The notes under the pieces were generated by a model. The model saw nothing but the letters and a program-made list of their open reading frames with translations, made no database searches and was not told the origin of the DNA. A program made the position numbers and the translations under genes. DNA of 64,000 bases from Diogma glabrata (taxonomy: Eukaryota > Arthropoda > Insecta > Diptera > Cylindrotomidae): the NCBI GenBank assembly GCA_963693315.1, contig OY856187.1, positions 50,397,161 through 50,461,160 on the forward strand, given 5' to 3'. How positions within the stretch are numbered: the first letter of the stretch is position 1; every line of letters begins with the position of its first letter. This document shows, in pieces, positions 24,048 through 35,597 of the stretch.

Positions 24048-24236
24048 TATAATTTGTTTTGCAACATATAAAATTAAACAATTAATTTTTTTTATCTTTT
24101 ATTTTAATAACTGAACAATAGAAAAAACACTGTATAGCGAATGACGCGCACTAAAAATCGAATTTAAAAGGCTAGAATAGTTTTTGTTTTGGTGTTTCAA
24201 ATAATCACTCATTAACACATTTTCTCGTCGCCAATA

Positions 24237-24456
24237 ATATGTTTATAATTTATAGTAATTCACTACTAGTTGGATACCTAAATAAAACTTACAACTCGGA
24301 TTTATTAAACACAATTATGATATCTTTATTGACCGATGGTATGAGTTCAATTAATCCTTATATATATTTTTAATTACTTATAGACTAAGTAGCATTATAG
24401 AATACAATACCGTTCAATTATACAGTGGCAAATATAAATTTTGAACACATATCACT
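24237..24456 (-). repeat. E 5' LTR
   Basis: Matches 8970-9192. The primer-binding-like TGGCGACGAG (minus strand) lies immediately inside at about 24225-24234. Confidence 0.85.
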
Positions 24457-24832
24457 TAATAACACTTTAAACTTTATTCACAAAACTAATTTAAAAATCA
24501 CTTTTATAATTATAACTTCACTATCGCAGGTTTAAAATAACACTAACTCTGTCTTGCAAGACATCCCTCTTTATATACGATTTTGCATTATCTAGATCAT
24601 TCGAGGTCACTTTCTAGAAAGCTTGAGAAAATAGTAGAATATTCGATTAATTTACGTTATGCTGATTTTATTCATAAAACCATTTAAGTCGACCCAAGTT
24701 CTAAGAAGTACAACAACAACACTATTCATTTCATTAATTTGTTGTAGTATTTTGTTGATTTGATTTTCCTAGAAGTGACCGTAATCGTCTAGATTTTTCT
24801 GTAATTGTTTAGATTTTTCTGTAATCGTAACA
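24457..24832 (-). repeat. A-family 3' LTR, inner part
   Basis: Continuation of the LTR interrupted at 8969. It matches 42200-42571 (shared TTGCAAGACATCCCTCTTTA, TCTAGATCATTCGAGGTC) and ends CGTAACA. TATAA-like CTTTATATACG lies at 24570-24580. The polypurine stretch of A follows at 24833-24843 (plus strand ATACCCTCTAC). Confidence 0.8.
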
Positions 24833-24843
24833 ATACCCTCTAC

Positions 24844-25570
24844 TTAAGCCTGTTCGTCACGAACAGGACCTAGCTCTCCTTTATATAAGGCCAATCTTTC
24901 CAAATGTACGACTTTTGCCTTGCCTCGATGGCCTTTCCTATGGCATCAATAGTTCCAGAAGTACTGCTAAAGCTATTCATATCATGAACTGTACCGGTAG
25001 ATGAAGATAGCATGGATGAAGTATCGTCATCCTCATTTTTGTTTATGTTTACTAATAACAGACAATTTCCGCATATTCGCTAACTCTATTTCCATTTCCC
25101 TTTTCTCTCTTCGTAATCTCCTCATTTCCGATGATTCTTTAGTTCCCTTTTCATCAAATCTTGAAGACGAACCTGAACCTCGGCTTCGTCCGTCATAATC
25201 TAAATTTTTTTTGCATCTCCCGATTTTGATACACAGCTAAATTTCTAGACCCTTGCTTCTGCTCTCGAATTTCTCGCATCAACTCTCGAGCAGAAGGGGC
25301 ATCAATAAGTTCCAGATTACCCAATTTCATTACGCTTGTTGAACCAGCCGATGCAATATCTACCACACGAACCGGCATACCACCCGCTAAACGCCTAGCC
25401 CAGTAATATGGTAAATCGGGGATAATGTCTTCATGAACTATACATCGTAATTTACCTTTAAACAATGGTTCCACAGGAACGCTTAACCGACTGGCTGGAA
25501 GTAAAAAATGAGAACCTGTACCATTTATGCGAAGAACTTTTGTGACTGAATCGTCGACCTTCCATTAAAA
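24844..25570 (-). pseudogene. A element 3' coding part: pol tail plus unrecognised carried segment
   Basis: The last codons on the minus strand read VHLERLALYKGELGPVRDEQA, which parallels the end of F integrase (VIHLQRLAPYQG...VRDEQN), so this is the pol C-terminus. Upstream, the frame reads an unrelated segment: a basic/acidic helix (MEIELANMRK), a Ser-rich stretch, and the block PYYWARRLAGGMPVRVVDIA at 25193-25474, which resembles no retroviral protein I know. It is cut at GRKVDDS by Gypsy C; the upstream part lies at 36771 onward. Confidence 0.65.
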
Positions 25571-25849
25571 TGATTTTCACAAAACATAATATATTTCGTT
25601 TCTTAATAAAATTTACATAAATCTAATCGGACGACTTAATAAACGAGACTTCTCCTCGAGATCTAATACATCACTCTCTACTTTCTTTTTTTTTTTTCAT
25701 TTATTATCGCGTCAATCTCCCATTGAAGGAAGAGTAGGGATCAAACATTAAACATAATTAAAACAAATGTACGAACAGAAGGTTCGGAATTTTAGTGCTT
25801 TACACATTTCAATTGCAAAATAATTTTTTGGTTAATTTTGTTCCCTACA
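25571..25849 (-). repeat. C 3' LTR (with about 151-bp deletion)
   Basis: Matches 36341-36356 and then 36507-36770. The missing block lies between two AAAACA repeats, suggesting a microhomology deletion. Confidence 0.75.
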
Positions 25850-26179
25850 TTCGGCCAATCCTGACAATTATCGCCTCGATAATTATTTATTTAAATTACC
25901 TTTTAATTAATGGTACTGTACCGCCAACAACAGGTTGATTCATGGTATTTGTCTAATCCTAAAATTTAATAAAATCGTAACAACTAAAATTTATTACTTA
26001 CTATAATTTTGTCATTAAACATGTTCAGACAAAAACTAATAAAACTTTTGTTTCAATATTTAAATTCATTTAGTAAAATAAACCTTTTTTTTTATTTATT
26101 TCAACAATTTATTGGAAGAGCGTAAATTATAATTTGATTTAACTATTTTCATTTGATTTCATTTGAGAAACATAAGATT
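25850..26179. other. C 3' untranslated region
   Basis: AT-rich DNA between the integrase stop and the 3' LTR, with no ORF. Confidence 0.5.
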
Positions 26180-26590
26180 TCATATTGGCTGCTTCCCATA
26201 AGGTCTTTGAGTAACTTGATACTCTCCTACATCACCCAAAACGTAACGATTGTTTGGAAGTACTCTAATAACCTTGTATGGTCCTTTAAACTTAGGGAGT
26301 AATTTTTTAATAACACCTTTAGTTGAATCGAAGTTCTTAACCATAACATAATCATCGATTTCATACTTGTTAGCCTCTTTCCGTTTTTTGTCATAATACA
26401 CCTTATTTTCCTCCTGAGCTTTTAAAAAAGTAAATATTCCCTTAAATTGTCGTTTACGTCACCCCTTTGATTAACACCAAACAACATTTTTGAAGGAGTT
26501 GTTCCTATTGAGCGACTAATAGAATTGTTAATGGAGATCTTATCTAAGATTTAATGCCAATATATACCATTAGAATTATCACTTAGTATA
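26180..26590 (-). pseudogene. C integrase C-terminal part
   Basis: The frame 26180-26401 reads EIDDYVMVKNFDSTKGVIKK, LPKFKGPYKVIRVLPNNRYV and VTQRPYGKQPI, the SH3-like C-terminal domain typical of Gypsy integrase. The stretch 26402-26590 continues upstream with frameshifts (TTPSKMLFGVN). B enters at GTATA (26586-26590). The catalytic core lies beyond 34282. Confidence 0.75.
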
Positions 26591-26817
26591 TGTGGTGTAT
26601 CCGAATTTAGTTAAATAAAAACACATAAACTTATTTGTAAAAATGGAAACCTTTTTATTCTTCACTTTCGTTCATCGTTCTCTGCACTATAATGACAATT
26701 CAATTTTTTCCGCCGATGTACAATCGTTTACATTAAATCCGTTTACATATAGTCATTTACATAATGCCATTATTTAATTAAATATAAACTAGATTTTAAT
26801 AATTCATAAACATCACA
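26591..26817 (-). repeat. B 3' LTR
   Basis: TGTGGTGTATCC...CATCACA, identical to 34055-34281. Confidence 0.97.
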
Positions 26818-26948
26818 AACGTCCCCCCTTTTAGTATATAATTAACAAATACAAATTAATTAAATATTTCATTACAATTCTGTTATTAAATAATTTATAT
26901 AATTAAATAACTTTCGTTAATTCCTTTCAAAAGAACATATTGGAAAGT

Positions 26949-29900
26949 TTAACAATATCTTTGAGGTTTCTTTATAAGATTTCTTGCCCTTAATGTTACA
27001 TTTAATACCGTACTATTACAATTTAACTCTTCATTATTATCAAAAGTTGTTCTTAAACTTTCCCCCTCTGGCTCATTTTCTTCTACATATTCATTTTCAT
27101 TACAAGCTACAAAATTATTTTCAGTAATTGTTTCATTAATATCATCTTCAATATTTAGCACTTTTTTATAAATTATTATTTGTCTACCATTTTCTTCATT
27201 ATTGTTTTCCAATAATTTTTCTTGGTCATTCAAATTTATATTATGGTCATTAGTCGTATTAACTCTTAATAACCGTGATCTAATTTGATTGATATGTCTT
27301 CTGATTTTTCTATTCGTTTTCTCTACACAACATAAGTACGATCGTAAACCCATTCTTTTTAAAATCTTTGCATTAACCCACCTCTTTTTATTTGGATCAT
27401 CATAATTCCTAATAATTACCAAATCTCCTGTCTGAAAAACTCCTTCTTTTGTTTTGCCAGATTTAATTCTACAAAAATGGTTCTTACTACCTTCAACATC
27501 CTTCCTGTTCGGCTCTACATCAGGCTTTATTAAATCAAGCTTGGTTTTCGGTTTGAAAGATAAGATTGATGTAGACGGTGTTTCTCCTGTAGAACAATGA
27601 TCTACATTCCTATAATCTATCAAGAAGTTTCTAATTGTATCATGTAAATCAGCTTTATCATTTTCGACTAATTTACTCGTTATTGCATTTTTTATAGTTT
27701 TAACAAAGTTTTCCGCCGCTCCATTCGTGGCTGGATAACCCGGAGAAGTTAAAGTATGTTTAATTTTATAACTCTTTATAAAATCTCGAAATTTGGTTGA
27801 CGTAAATTGTGATCCGTTATCACTTACCAAATGATCAGGAATTCCGAATTGAGATATTACATGTTCTAATTTCGTGATAGTAAAATCTGTTGTTGCATGT
27901 CGTGACATGAACACTTCTACCCACTTTGATTTAGCATCAATGATAATTAAAATCATCCATCCTTTGATGGGTCCTGCATAATCAATATGGATCCTACCAA
28001 ATGGTCGTTTAGGCTCCTCCCATGCAATGTTTACTGCTTGAGGAGGATCTGGTAAAACTGCTAAACATGCTTCACATGACTTTATATACTTTTCAATATC
28101 ATTGGTCATTTGGGGCCACCATGCATACGATCTTAACATGCTTTTTACTTTGACTATTCCCAAATGAGTACTATGCACTTGATCTAAAATTTGTTGACGT
28201 AATATTAATGGTATAACTACCTTCTGACCACGTAACAGCATGCCATTTTCAACCGAAAATTCATTCTTAATTCGCTTAAAGTCCTTAAATTTATTTTTTT
28301 CTAATTTATCTATAGTGTCGTTTAAAACAGCATTCATAAATTCTACTAAGATTTCGTCCTTTTCTGTTTCTAATTTTATCTCTTCTGAATTTAATGGAAC
28401 TTTTCTTTGAATTAATAGTATCGTATTATTTTCCTCCTTATTGGTATTCTGTTCATGCATTTGGTTCACATCCACTTCATCATTATCGACCAAAGGCAAT
28501 CGTGATAACATACCTGCAATATTTTTATTAGATTTAACATATTTCATCGTATAATTAAAATTTGATAAATGCAACGCCCATCTTTGGAAACGACTTGTAG
28601 ACATTTCTGGTAAACTTTTTTGCTCCCCAAAAATACCCAAAAGTGGCTTATGATCGGTTACTAGAGTAAAATGTCTCCCAATCAAATATTGATACAATTT
28701 CTTTGTGGCATATATCATAGCTAAAGCCTCCTTTTCAATAACACCATATTTCTTTTCTGCCTCCGTTAATGATCGTGAAATACATTCAATTGGTCTTTCC
28801 AAACCATCCGGATAAACATGAGCGAGAACCGCCCCAATTCCAACACTTGACGAATCACAAATGAGATGCAATGGTAGTTTATCATCATAATGAACTAGAA
28901 TTTCATCTGAATATAATGCCGACTTTATTTGATCAAAAGCTACCTGACAATTATCATTCCATTCAAATGGTATATTCTTCTTCAATAAATTATAAATTGG
29001 ATTCATAACTGTCGAATATTGTTTTATACATTTTCCATAATAATTTGCAAAACCACAAAACGCTCGAACTTCAGAAATATTCTGTGGAATGGGTGCATTT
29101 TTTATTGCTTCGTTATTGTAAATCTTTTTTATTCCTTCACTATCCACGTTATGTCCTAAATAAGAAATTTTCGTTTGAGCAAAAACACATTTATTTTTAT
29201 TTAATTTTAGTCCTGCCTCTTGTAATTTATTAAGTACTAGCCATAACGTTTTTTTATGACTCGACATGTCCGTTGACGCAACTATGATATCATCAATAAA
29301 ACTGATTACTCCTTCTGTACCTGATAAAACTTTCTCAATTTCACATTGGAAGATACCTGAAGCTGGTTTTACCCCGTATGGTAATCTATTCATTTGGAAA
29401 TTTCCAACGTGAGTACTCCACGTGCATATTTTTTTAGAATCATCATTAAGTTCCAATTGAAAATACGCCTTTGCTAAATCAAGTTTAGAAAAAATTTTCT
29501 TTCCTCGTAATCTTTCCATAATATCAGAAACTTTTGGCAATGGATAATGTGTATCTGACAGGTGTTTATTCAAAGTCACCTTGTAATCTGCACATATTCT
29601 AATTGTACCATCCTCTTTCAAAATTGGTACTAGGGGTGTACCCCATTTAGTTGTTTCTACTTTAGTCAAAATACCCTCTTTCTCAAGTGAAACCAATTGA
29701 TCTTCAATATTATCTCGAAACGCGTATGGTATTGGCCTAGCTTTTAAAAATTTTGGGCTTACGTCGTCCTCAATTGCAAGATTAACCTTTACACCTTTCA
29801 ATAAACCGACTTTATTGTCAAATAAGTTTTTAAATTTGTCAAATATTTCCGTTTTATCAATTACATCGTTAATTTCATTAATTATGTTAATAGCTATTGA

Positions 29901-30100
29901 TTTAATTCTAAAGGTAATTAAGAAATCTCTACCAATAATAGGTGTCTTGGCCCCTCCACCAATAATCAAAAATTTAAATTCATTTAGTATATTATTAAAA
30001 TTAATTTTAGTCGTAAAACTTCCAACTATTTCTAAATTTGCACCACCATAACCTGTGGCTTGAGTACTATCACGTTGAATTAAACGTTTGTCAAAATTGT
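26949..30100 (-). CDS. B pol: protease end, RT, RNase H, integrase (5' truncated)
   Basis: The ORF of 1006 codons (26949-29969), open back to about 30100, lacks only its beginning. Order: protease end (KTPIIGRDFLI); RT with FSKLDLAKAYFQLELND and the Asp pair in SFIDDIIVAST; RNase H with LICDSSSVGIGAVLAH, EKEALAMIYATKK and TDHKPLL; and an integrase zinc module (HSTHLGIVKVK, CEAC). The integrase core has Asp in IHIDYAGPIKG, Asp in LVSDNGSQFTS and Glu in GAAENFVKTI, and the C-terminal part follows (TGDLVIIRNYDDPNKKRW). The protease DTG active site is missing at the RTE junction. All other catalytic residues are present. The order RT-RNase H-integrase is that of Gypsy (Metaviridae) elements. Confidence 0.93.
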
Positions 30101-33100
30101 TTAGAAATACTTGGTATGGAATTACTTGGTATGGAACAACAGAATTTTACCTGGACGTGAAAAAGGACCAGACTACCGAATCGGAACGTGGAACGTGCGC
30201 AGCCTGAGCGCTCCTGATGCTCTTACAAGTCTAGAAACAGAGGCTGAGAGGTATAGGATGGATATTATTGCTCTACAAGAAATTAGACAGCCGATAATCG
30301 GAAAACAAGATTTGGATAGTCACTCTCTATACTGTAGTGGTCATCCTTCTCGAAGAGAATTTGGAACTGGCTTTCTTGTTGGTGCACGCATACAAGAAGC
30401 GGTGATGAAATTCATCCCGGTCAGTGAGAGGATCTGCTACATACGTGTACGCGGTACATATAACAATATTTCTCTTATTGCCGTGCATGCACCAACTGAA
30501 GCTAAGACCGTCGACGAGAAGGATAATTTCTACATAGCACTGGAAGAGGTTATGAAACAAACACCAACACGCGACTTCATTATGGTTCTTGGTGACTTTA
30601 ATGGACAGGTTGGAAGAGATATCTCTTATGGAAATGTGGTGGGTCCCAACAGCCTGCATTTGAATTCGAATGATAATGGTGAGAGAATGACTGAGTTTGC
30701 ATTATCAAATAATATGAGAATTGCCAGTACGTTCTTTCCGCATCGATCGATTCATAAGCAGACTTGGGTCTCACCGAATGGAAATACTCGAAATCAAATT
30801 GATCACGTTCTAGTAACAACACCGTTCTTTTCGAGCGTTCTGGATGTGCGATCCTTTAGAGGTGCATACATTGGAAGTGACCACTTCCTTGTATGTGCAA
30901 CGATAAGGTTCCACTTCCCAAGTCCAGGCATTCCAAAATTCAATCAACGGAAACGTTTTAACATCTCATCATTAAAGAATGCTGAAACAGAAGAGAGATA
31001 TCAAATCCATATTGCCGAAACATTGGAGAAATCAGAAAACATTAATGGAGACGTCGATAAGTCATGGTATTTGCTCAAAGATGCTGTTTTAAGCGCTGCT
31101 GAGGGAATACTTGGACGACCACAGAACCACTCCCAGAAGCCATGGATGGATCAAGCATGCCTTGATGCTATTCAATACAAAAGAGATTGCTATCTGAAGT
31201 GTCTACAAGGACGCAACACCAGGTCCACGAAGGAGAATTATAAACTGGCAAGACAAGCCGTTACAAAGCTATGTAGACGAACGAAGAGAGAATGGTGGAA
31301 GAGACAGTGTGAGGAGATTGAAAGCTTCAATAAGGAACATCAATCGCGTAACTTCTTTCAACAGGTTAAAACCTTAAAGAAGGGCCCTCAAACTAGATCG
31401 ACTGCTATTCAAAACGAAGATGGGGAGCTACAAGTAGACCTTAAAAATATTTTAGATACTTGGGCCGCTTATTTTGAGAATCTTCTCAACTTAAGTGACC
31501 AGCAACAAGTCGGGCGACGAGCTAAGCTTATTCGTGCGTCAAAGGTACATGTAGACGAACCCACCAAAGAGGAATTCGATGCGGCGCTGTCAAAATTAAA
31601 ATGCAATAAAGCACCTGGTATCGACGATATAACATCCGAAATGATTGTACATGGTGGCGAAACTCTATCCTTAAGATTGTTTGAACTTGTTCAAATGATC
31701 TGGAGGACTGAAACCATGCCACAGGACTGGAACACAGCTATGCTGATACCAATCCATAAAAAAGGTAATCGCCTACAATGTGCAAACTACAGAGGAATCG
31801 CCCTCCTCTGCACAGCATATAAGATCTTTTCCTACATTTTGCTATTCAAAATCAATCCTTTTGCTGAACAACTGTTTGGAGAATATCAGTGTGGTTTCCG
31901 GCGGGGCCGAGGTACCACCGATGCACTTTTCTCGATAAGGATGATTTTGGAAAAGTGTCGAGAGTTCAACATACCTGTGCACCAACTTTTCATTGATTTC
32001 AGGCAGGCCTACGACTCTCTCGAACGAGAGACTCTATGGTCTGCTCTGGTGTCAATGGGAATTCCTGGTAAACTGGTATCACTATGCAAAATGACAGTAC
32101 AGAACTCTCAATGCTGTGTACGAGTAGAGAACGAAATATCAAAGCTTTTTAAAGTCGACTCCGGTTTAAGACAAGGTGATGCTATCTCTTCTATACTTTT
32201 TAATCTAGCCTTGGAATATGTGTGCCGTCAAAAGAAACTACCGACTAATAACAATATCTTGTCAATAAACTCAGTACAGATGATTGCTTACGCTGATGAT
32301 GTTGTCATCCTCGGCCGAAGTGAAGCTGTTATGAGTGAGACTTTCAAGTCGCTTGAGAGTGGTGCTAGGAAAATTGGTCTGCAAATTAACTACAATAAAA
32401 CCAAACATATGCATGTTTCAAGAGAGGCTGAGAAGAAAGATTTGATGTGCGGCGATGAACGAATTGAGGGAGTTGAATCTTTTAAATATTTAGGATCAAT
32501 GCTTGACTCAAACAACAGCATACTTACAGATATTAAAGCTCGAATCGCTGCAGGTAATCGAACTTTCTACTCAATTAAACCTCTCCTTGGATCACCGTAT
32601 GTATCAACTAACACCAAGCTCAAGTTATACAAGACATTGATTAGACCGGTTGTGATGTATGGGTCACAAACGTGGACCCTTACACAAAATGACGAATCGC
32701 ATTTATCTGTATTTGAACGTAAGATCCTACGCTACATTTTTGGTCCACTTAAGACAGACGATGGAGAGTATAGAACCCGGTATAACTTTGAGATCAGAGA
32801 CCTTCTTGAGGGTCCTGATATAATAGGTTGTATCCGTTCTAATAGGATTGCTTGGTTTGGGCATGTTCTACGAGCCGATTCACAGTCTGGAATGATTAGA
32901 AAAATGTACGTTAGTACCCCAGGGAGTGGTAGACCGCGAGGTAGACCACGACTACAATGGGAGACTGACGTAGTAAACGACCTTAAAAAAATCGGCTGCC
33001 ATTGTAATTATGTCGCTGTTGCGAATGACCGTGGTGAATATTCAAAGCTGATTAACCTGGCAACGCTCCTACACGGAGCATGAACGCCTTAAAAAAAAAA

Positions 33101-33107
33101 AAAAAAA
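30101..33107 (+). mobile_element. RTE-clade LINE, near full length, with poly(A) tail
   Basis: One long ORF with endonuclease and RT, followed within 10 bp of the stop by GAACGCCTT and a 17-bp A run (33091-33107). It lies on the plus strand inside minus-strand B. The 5' junction holds a tandem 15-bp repeat (TACTTGGTATGGAAT) at 30108-30135. A second 5'-truncated copy of the same family lies at 59313-60624. Confidence 0.9.
30111..33083 (+). CDS. RTE LINE polyprotein: AP endonuclease plus reverse transcriptase
   Basis: A 990-codon uninterrupted ORF. The endonuclease occupies about residues 20-270: IGTWNVRSLS, ALQEIRQ (catalytic Glu), VLGDFNGQVG (Asp/Asn), then NQIDHVLV and SDHFLV (final Asp-His). 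The RT palm lies at about 480-760: KCNKAPGIDDITSEM, CANYRGIALLCTAYKIFS, GFRRGRGTTDALF, FIDFRQAYDSLERE, GLRQGDAISSILFNLALE and the catalytic AYADDVVIL. The C-terminal region has KLYKTLIRPVVMYGSQTWTL and GRPRGRPRLQW, usual for RTE elements. The protein nicks target DNA and primes cDNA synthesis on its own RNA. Every key motif is present, so the copy could be active. The true start may be at this ATG or slightly downstream. Confidence 0.93.
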   Translation: MVWNYLVWNNRILPGREKGPDYRIGTWNVRSLSAPDALTSLETEAERYRMDIIALQEIRQPIIGKQDLDSHSLYCSGHPSRREFGTGFLVGARIQEAVMKFIPVSERICYIRVRGTYNNISLIAVHAPTEAKTVDEKDNFYIALEEVMKQTPTRDFIMVLGDFNGQVGRDISYGNVVGPNSLHLNSNDNGERMTEFALSNNMRIASTFFPHRSIHKQTWVSPNGNTRNQIDHVLVTTPFFSSVLDVRSFRGAYIGSDHFLVCATIRFHFPSPGIPKFNQRKRFNISSLKNAETEERYQIHIAETLEKSENINGDVDKSWYLLKDAVLSAAEGILGRPQNHSQKPWMDQACLDAIQYKRDCYLKCLQGRNTRSTKENYKLARQAVTKLCRRTKREWWKRQCEEIESFNKEHQSRNFFQQVKTLKKGPQTRSTAIQNEDGELQVDLKNILDTWAAYFENLLNLSDQQQVGRRAKLIRASKVHVDEPTKEEFDAALSKLKCNKAPGIDDITSEMIVHGGETLSLRLFELVQMIWRTETMPQDWNTAMLIPIHKKGNRLQCANYRGIALLCTAYKIFSYILLFKINPFAEQLFGEYQCGFRRGRGTTDALFSIRMILEKCREFNIPVHQLFIDFRQAYDSLERETLWSALVSMGIPGKLVSLCKMTVQNSQCCVRVENEISKLFKVDSGLRQGDAISSILFNLALEYVCRQKKLPTNNNILSINSVQMIAYADDVVILGRSEAVMSETFKSLESGARKIGLQINYNKTKHMHVSREAEKKDLMCGDERIEGVESFKYLGSMLDSNNSILTDIKARIAAGNRTFYSIKPLLGSPYVSTNTKLKLYKTLIRPVVMYGSQTWTLTQNDESHLSVFERKILRYIFGPLKTDDGEYRTRYNFEIRDLLEGPDIIGCIRSNRIAWFGHVLRADSQSGMIRKMYVSTPGSGRPRGRPRLQWETDVVNDLKKIGCHCNYVAVANDRGEYSKLINLATLLHGA

Positions 33108-33935
33108 TTCTAATGTTAAACTGTTGATCTCGTTGTCATTCAATGCATTTATTTGTTTAATTTCATTGTGATCCCTTTTATTTGTCTGCTCATTCACCCC
33201 AATTTTATTGTTGTTTGTTGTCCTCGGTGCGTTTTCATATTTTGTTTTACCTGCTGTCTCACAAACCGATGCCATATGTCCCTTCACTCTACATTTGTTG
33301 CAATTGACGTTTTTATATCTGCATCTCTCTTCCGCATGATTATTAAAACCGCAATGTTTGCAAGGTTTGAACTTTTTTCCTTTATTTATGAAATTAACCT
33401 CAAAATCATCGTGTACGTTTTTCTTGACACTTCGTATTTCGTATTTCTTTGCTATTGTGAATGCCTTGTCGATTGTTATTTCTGTTTCTTTTTCTTCACA
33501 TAATCGTTCGAAAATTCGTCCCGACATTCCAACAATAAATTTATCCGTCAAAATTGCATCCATCTTTTCACCAAAGTTGCATTTAGATGCCAATCCTTTT
33601 AAGCGTAGTAACCAATCTTGAATATTTTCAGTTTCGTATTTTTGCGCGTCGTAAAATAATTTTCGTTCGTAATAAATTATTACAGGAGCAGAAAAATGAG
33701 TAGCACAAATATCACATATTTCTTCGTATGTTTTATCCCCCGGTAATTGTGGATCACATATTCCATGCAAGATCTCGTACGTTTTTTCGTGCAGAAAACT
33801 CAGCAAAATGCTTTTCTTTCTTTCATCTTCTTTTATTTCCAGAGATACAAAAAATTGTTCAATGCGTCCTTTGTAAATCTTCCAATCACTGGTTGTGTGG
33901 TTAAACACTGGCATTGTTGTTGCAAAATTCGCCAT
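33108..33935 (-). CDS. B gag
   Basis: The frame starts MANFATTMPVFNH at 33935 and reads a capsid-like region (FFVSLEIKEDERKKSILLSF, ETENIQDWLLRLKGLASKCN). Two CCHC knuckles follow, CKHCGFNNHAEERC and CNKCRVKGHMASVC (about residues 190-225). A polar tail ends at INSLTLE, where the RTE poly(A) end joins at 33107-33108. The leader to the 5' LTR is 119 bp. Before the LINE entered, gag would have led on to protease. Confidence 0.9.
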
Positions 33936-34054
33936 TTTCCTTTGCGTCGTATACTTTTATGATTTTATATGCGTCGTGTTGTAAATAGTTTATAATCGTC
34001 GTAATTACTATTTTGTTATATAAAATCACTCACATTTACCTCAGTCGCCAATTT

Positions 34055-34281
34055 TGTGGTGTATCCGAATTTAGTTAAATAAAAACACATAAACTTATTT
34101 GTAAAAATGGAAACCTTTTTATTCTTCACTTTCGTTCATCGTTCTCTGCACTATAATGACAATTCAATTTTTTCCGCCGATGTACAATCGTTTACATTAA
34201 ATCCGTTTACATATAGTCATTTACATAATGCCATTATTTAATTAAATATAAACTAGATTTTAATAATTCATAAACATCACA
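34055..34281 (-). repeat. B 5' LTR
   Basis: Identical to 26591-26817. TTGGCGACTGAGG (minus strand), the primer-binding position, is at about 34041-34053. Confidence 0.97.
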
Positions 34282-34799
34282 GTATAGCTAAAATCGGAGT
34301 TAAGGTGCTATTTATTCTTTCTATTTTACCATTAGCTTGTGCTGACGTTCGAGCTATCATAATATGTTGTATATAATTTTCTAATACAAAATTTTTAAAT
34401 TCCTCCGACTTAAAGCAAGAACCTTGATCTGAAATTATTCTTCTCGGCCTACTAAATGTTCTAAAGAAATCTCGTAGACAAGCTATTACCTCGTACTTTT
34501 GACAGCATAAAATTTAACAAATTTCGTAAATCCATCACATATTTCAAATATATGTTTTTTTGATCCTTTTGAAAACAAATCTATAATGACCATAATGATC
34601 AATATGAATTGTATCGAAGGGAACCGGGGCTTTTGGTATAGGGTTCAAGTATCCTTCCTTTTTACCTTCCTTTGGCGAAAACGTTAGACACTTAAGACAA
34701 TTTTTTATGAACGTTTTTATTTTTGTTCTTAAATTTGGTATCCAGTAGTTACGTAATACTATTTCATAGCATTTATCTAAACCTACATGACCAAAATCC
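34282..34799 (-). pseudogene. C integrase zinc module and start of catalytic core, frameshifted
   Basis: Minus-strand pieces read CYEIVLRNYWIPNLRTKIKT and NCLKCLTFSPKEGKK (zinc region with Cys pair), PVPFDTIHIDHYGHY (first catalytic Asp), then PRRIISDQGSCFKSEEFKNF (second Asp) and TSAQANGKIERINSTL (Glu region). The order is integrase, broken by frame changes at about 34500 and 34560. It continues at 26590 on the far side of B. Confidence 0.75.
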
Positions 34800-35597
34800 T
34801 CATGAGATCTTCTTCTTCAGCAAATCTCTAGTTGATTTAAACCTTTGCATTTTGGCAATATCCATTACACTTCTGCTGCCAATTCCATCAATAATATAAT
34901 CCACTAATTCTTCATCCGTAAAATTCAAAGCTGCACCCAAAATTATTTGATCATTAAAATAATTGCTGAATGATTCACTCCTATTCCATTTTCTGTTTTC
35001 AAGCTTCTGATAGGTTTCCATTCGATTTGGTCTGCAGTAAAATATTTTCCCCATTTCGTCCAAAAGTTAATCTAATGAATATTCTATATAAACTGGTTTG
35101 GAATAAAACCATGCCCGTGCCTTCCCTTTGAGCTTCTTGATGACTATCAGTTTAAGCTTTTGTTCATCAGGCGAATAAACTCGTTGTATTGTTTTAATTT
35201 GAGAACGCCACGTGTCGAAATTGTCACCCTCAGCTTGATAGTCCGACAATAACTCTTCCAAATAAACAAGATTAATTTCCTCTCTAACTCTTCTATGTCT
35301 TGTCATCACACGTTGTATAACTGATTCATGATCGGACTGATCATCTTCGTCATCACTTGTTCTTGTACAAACACTTTCAGCTTCATTATTCGTACATTTT
35401 TCCAAAATATTTAAATCATTATTTTGTCCAATGAGTCTTTCTATCAAAACCTGTTTTGTGCCCTTATTGTCTAAATTTTTTTCTTGGCACAATTTAATCA
35501 ACTCATCTTTATTCAAATTATTTAATCGTTTTTCATCCATTTTTAATAATTTAATTATTATTATTCCTACTTTTCCGAAAATTATAATTTCACTCAA
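34800..35597 (-). pseudogene. C gag with SAP-like N-terminus, in-frame stop
   Basis: The best start is MDEKRLNNLNKDELIKLCQE (35540), a SAP-like helix-extended-helix fold; an upstream Met at 35597 also fits. An acidic linker (DDEDDQSDHES) and a capsid-like region follow (LLSDYQAEGDNFDTWRSQIK, LIVIKKLKGKARAWF). A TAA at 35067-35069 interrupts the frame, which continues without shift to 34800 (PNRMETYQKLENRKWNRSES, ELVDYIIDGIGSRSV). Immediately after it the sequence jumps to the integrase zinc region, so the gag C-terminus, protease, RT and RNase H are deleted. Confidence 0.75.

Larger units (their letters stand above)
26591..34281 (-). mobile_element. Gypsy element 'B' (K02A2.6-like), recent, with an RTE inserted
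   Basis: The two 227-bp LTRs (26591-26817, 34055-34281) look identical base for base. A perfect GTATA duplication (26586-26590, 34282-34286) marks the insertion into C integrase. TTGGCGACTGAGG lies just inside the 5' LTR. Gag and a long intact pol are present in minus orientation. An RTE LINE of opposite strand separates them and appears to have removed the start of protease. Identical LTRs mean that B inserted very recently. Confidence 0.95.

Noticed and set aside
30327..30822. Minus-strand ORFs inside the RTE endonuclease
   Set aside because: Shadows of the 990-codon plus-strand ORF.
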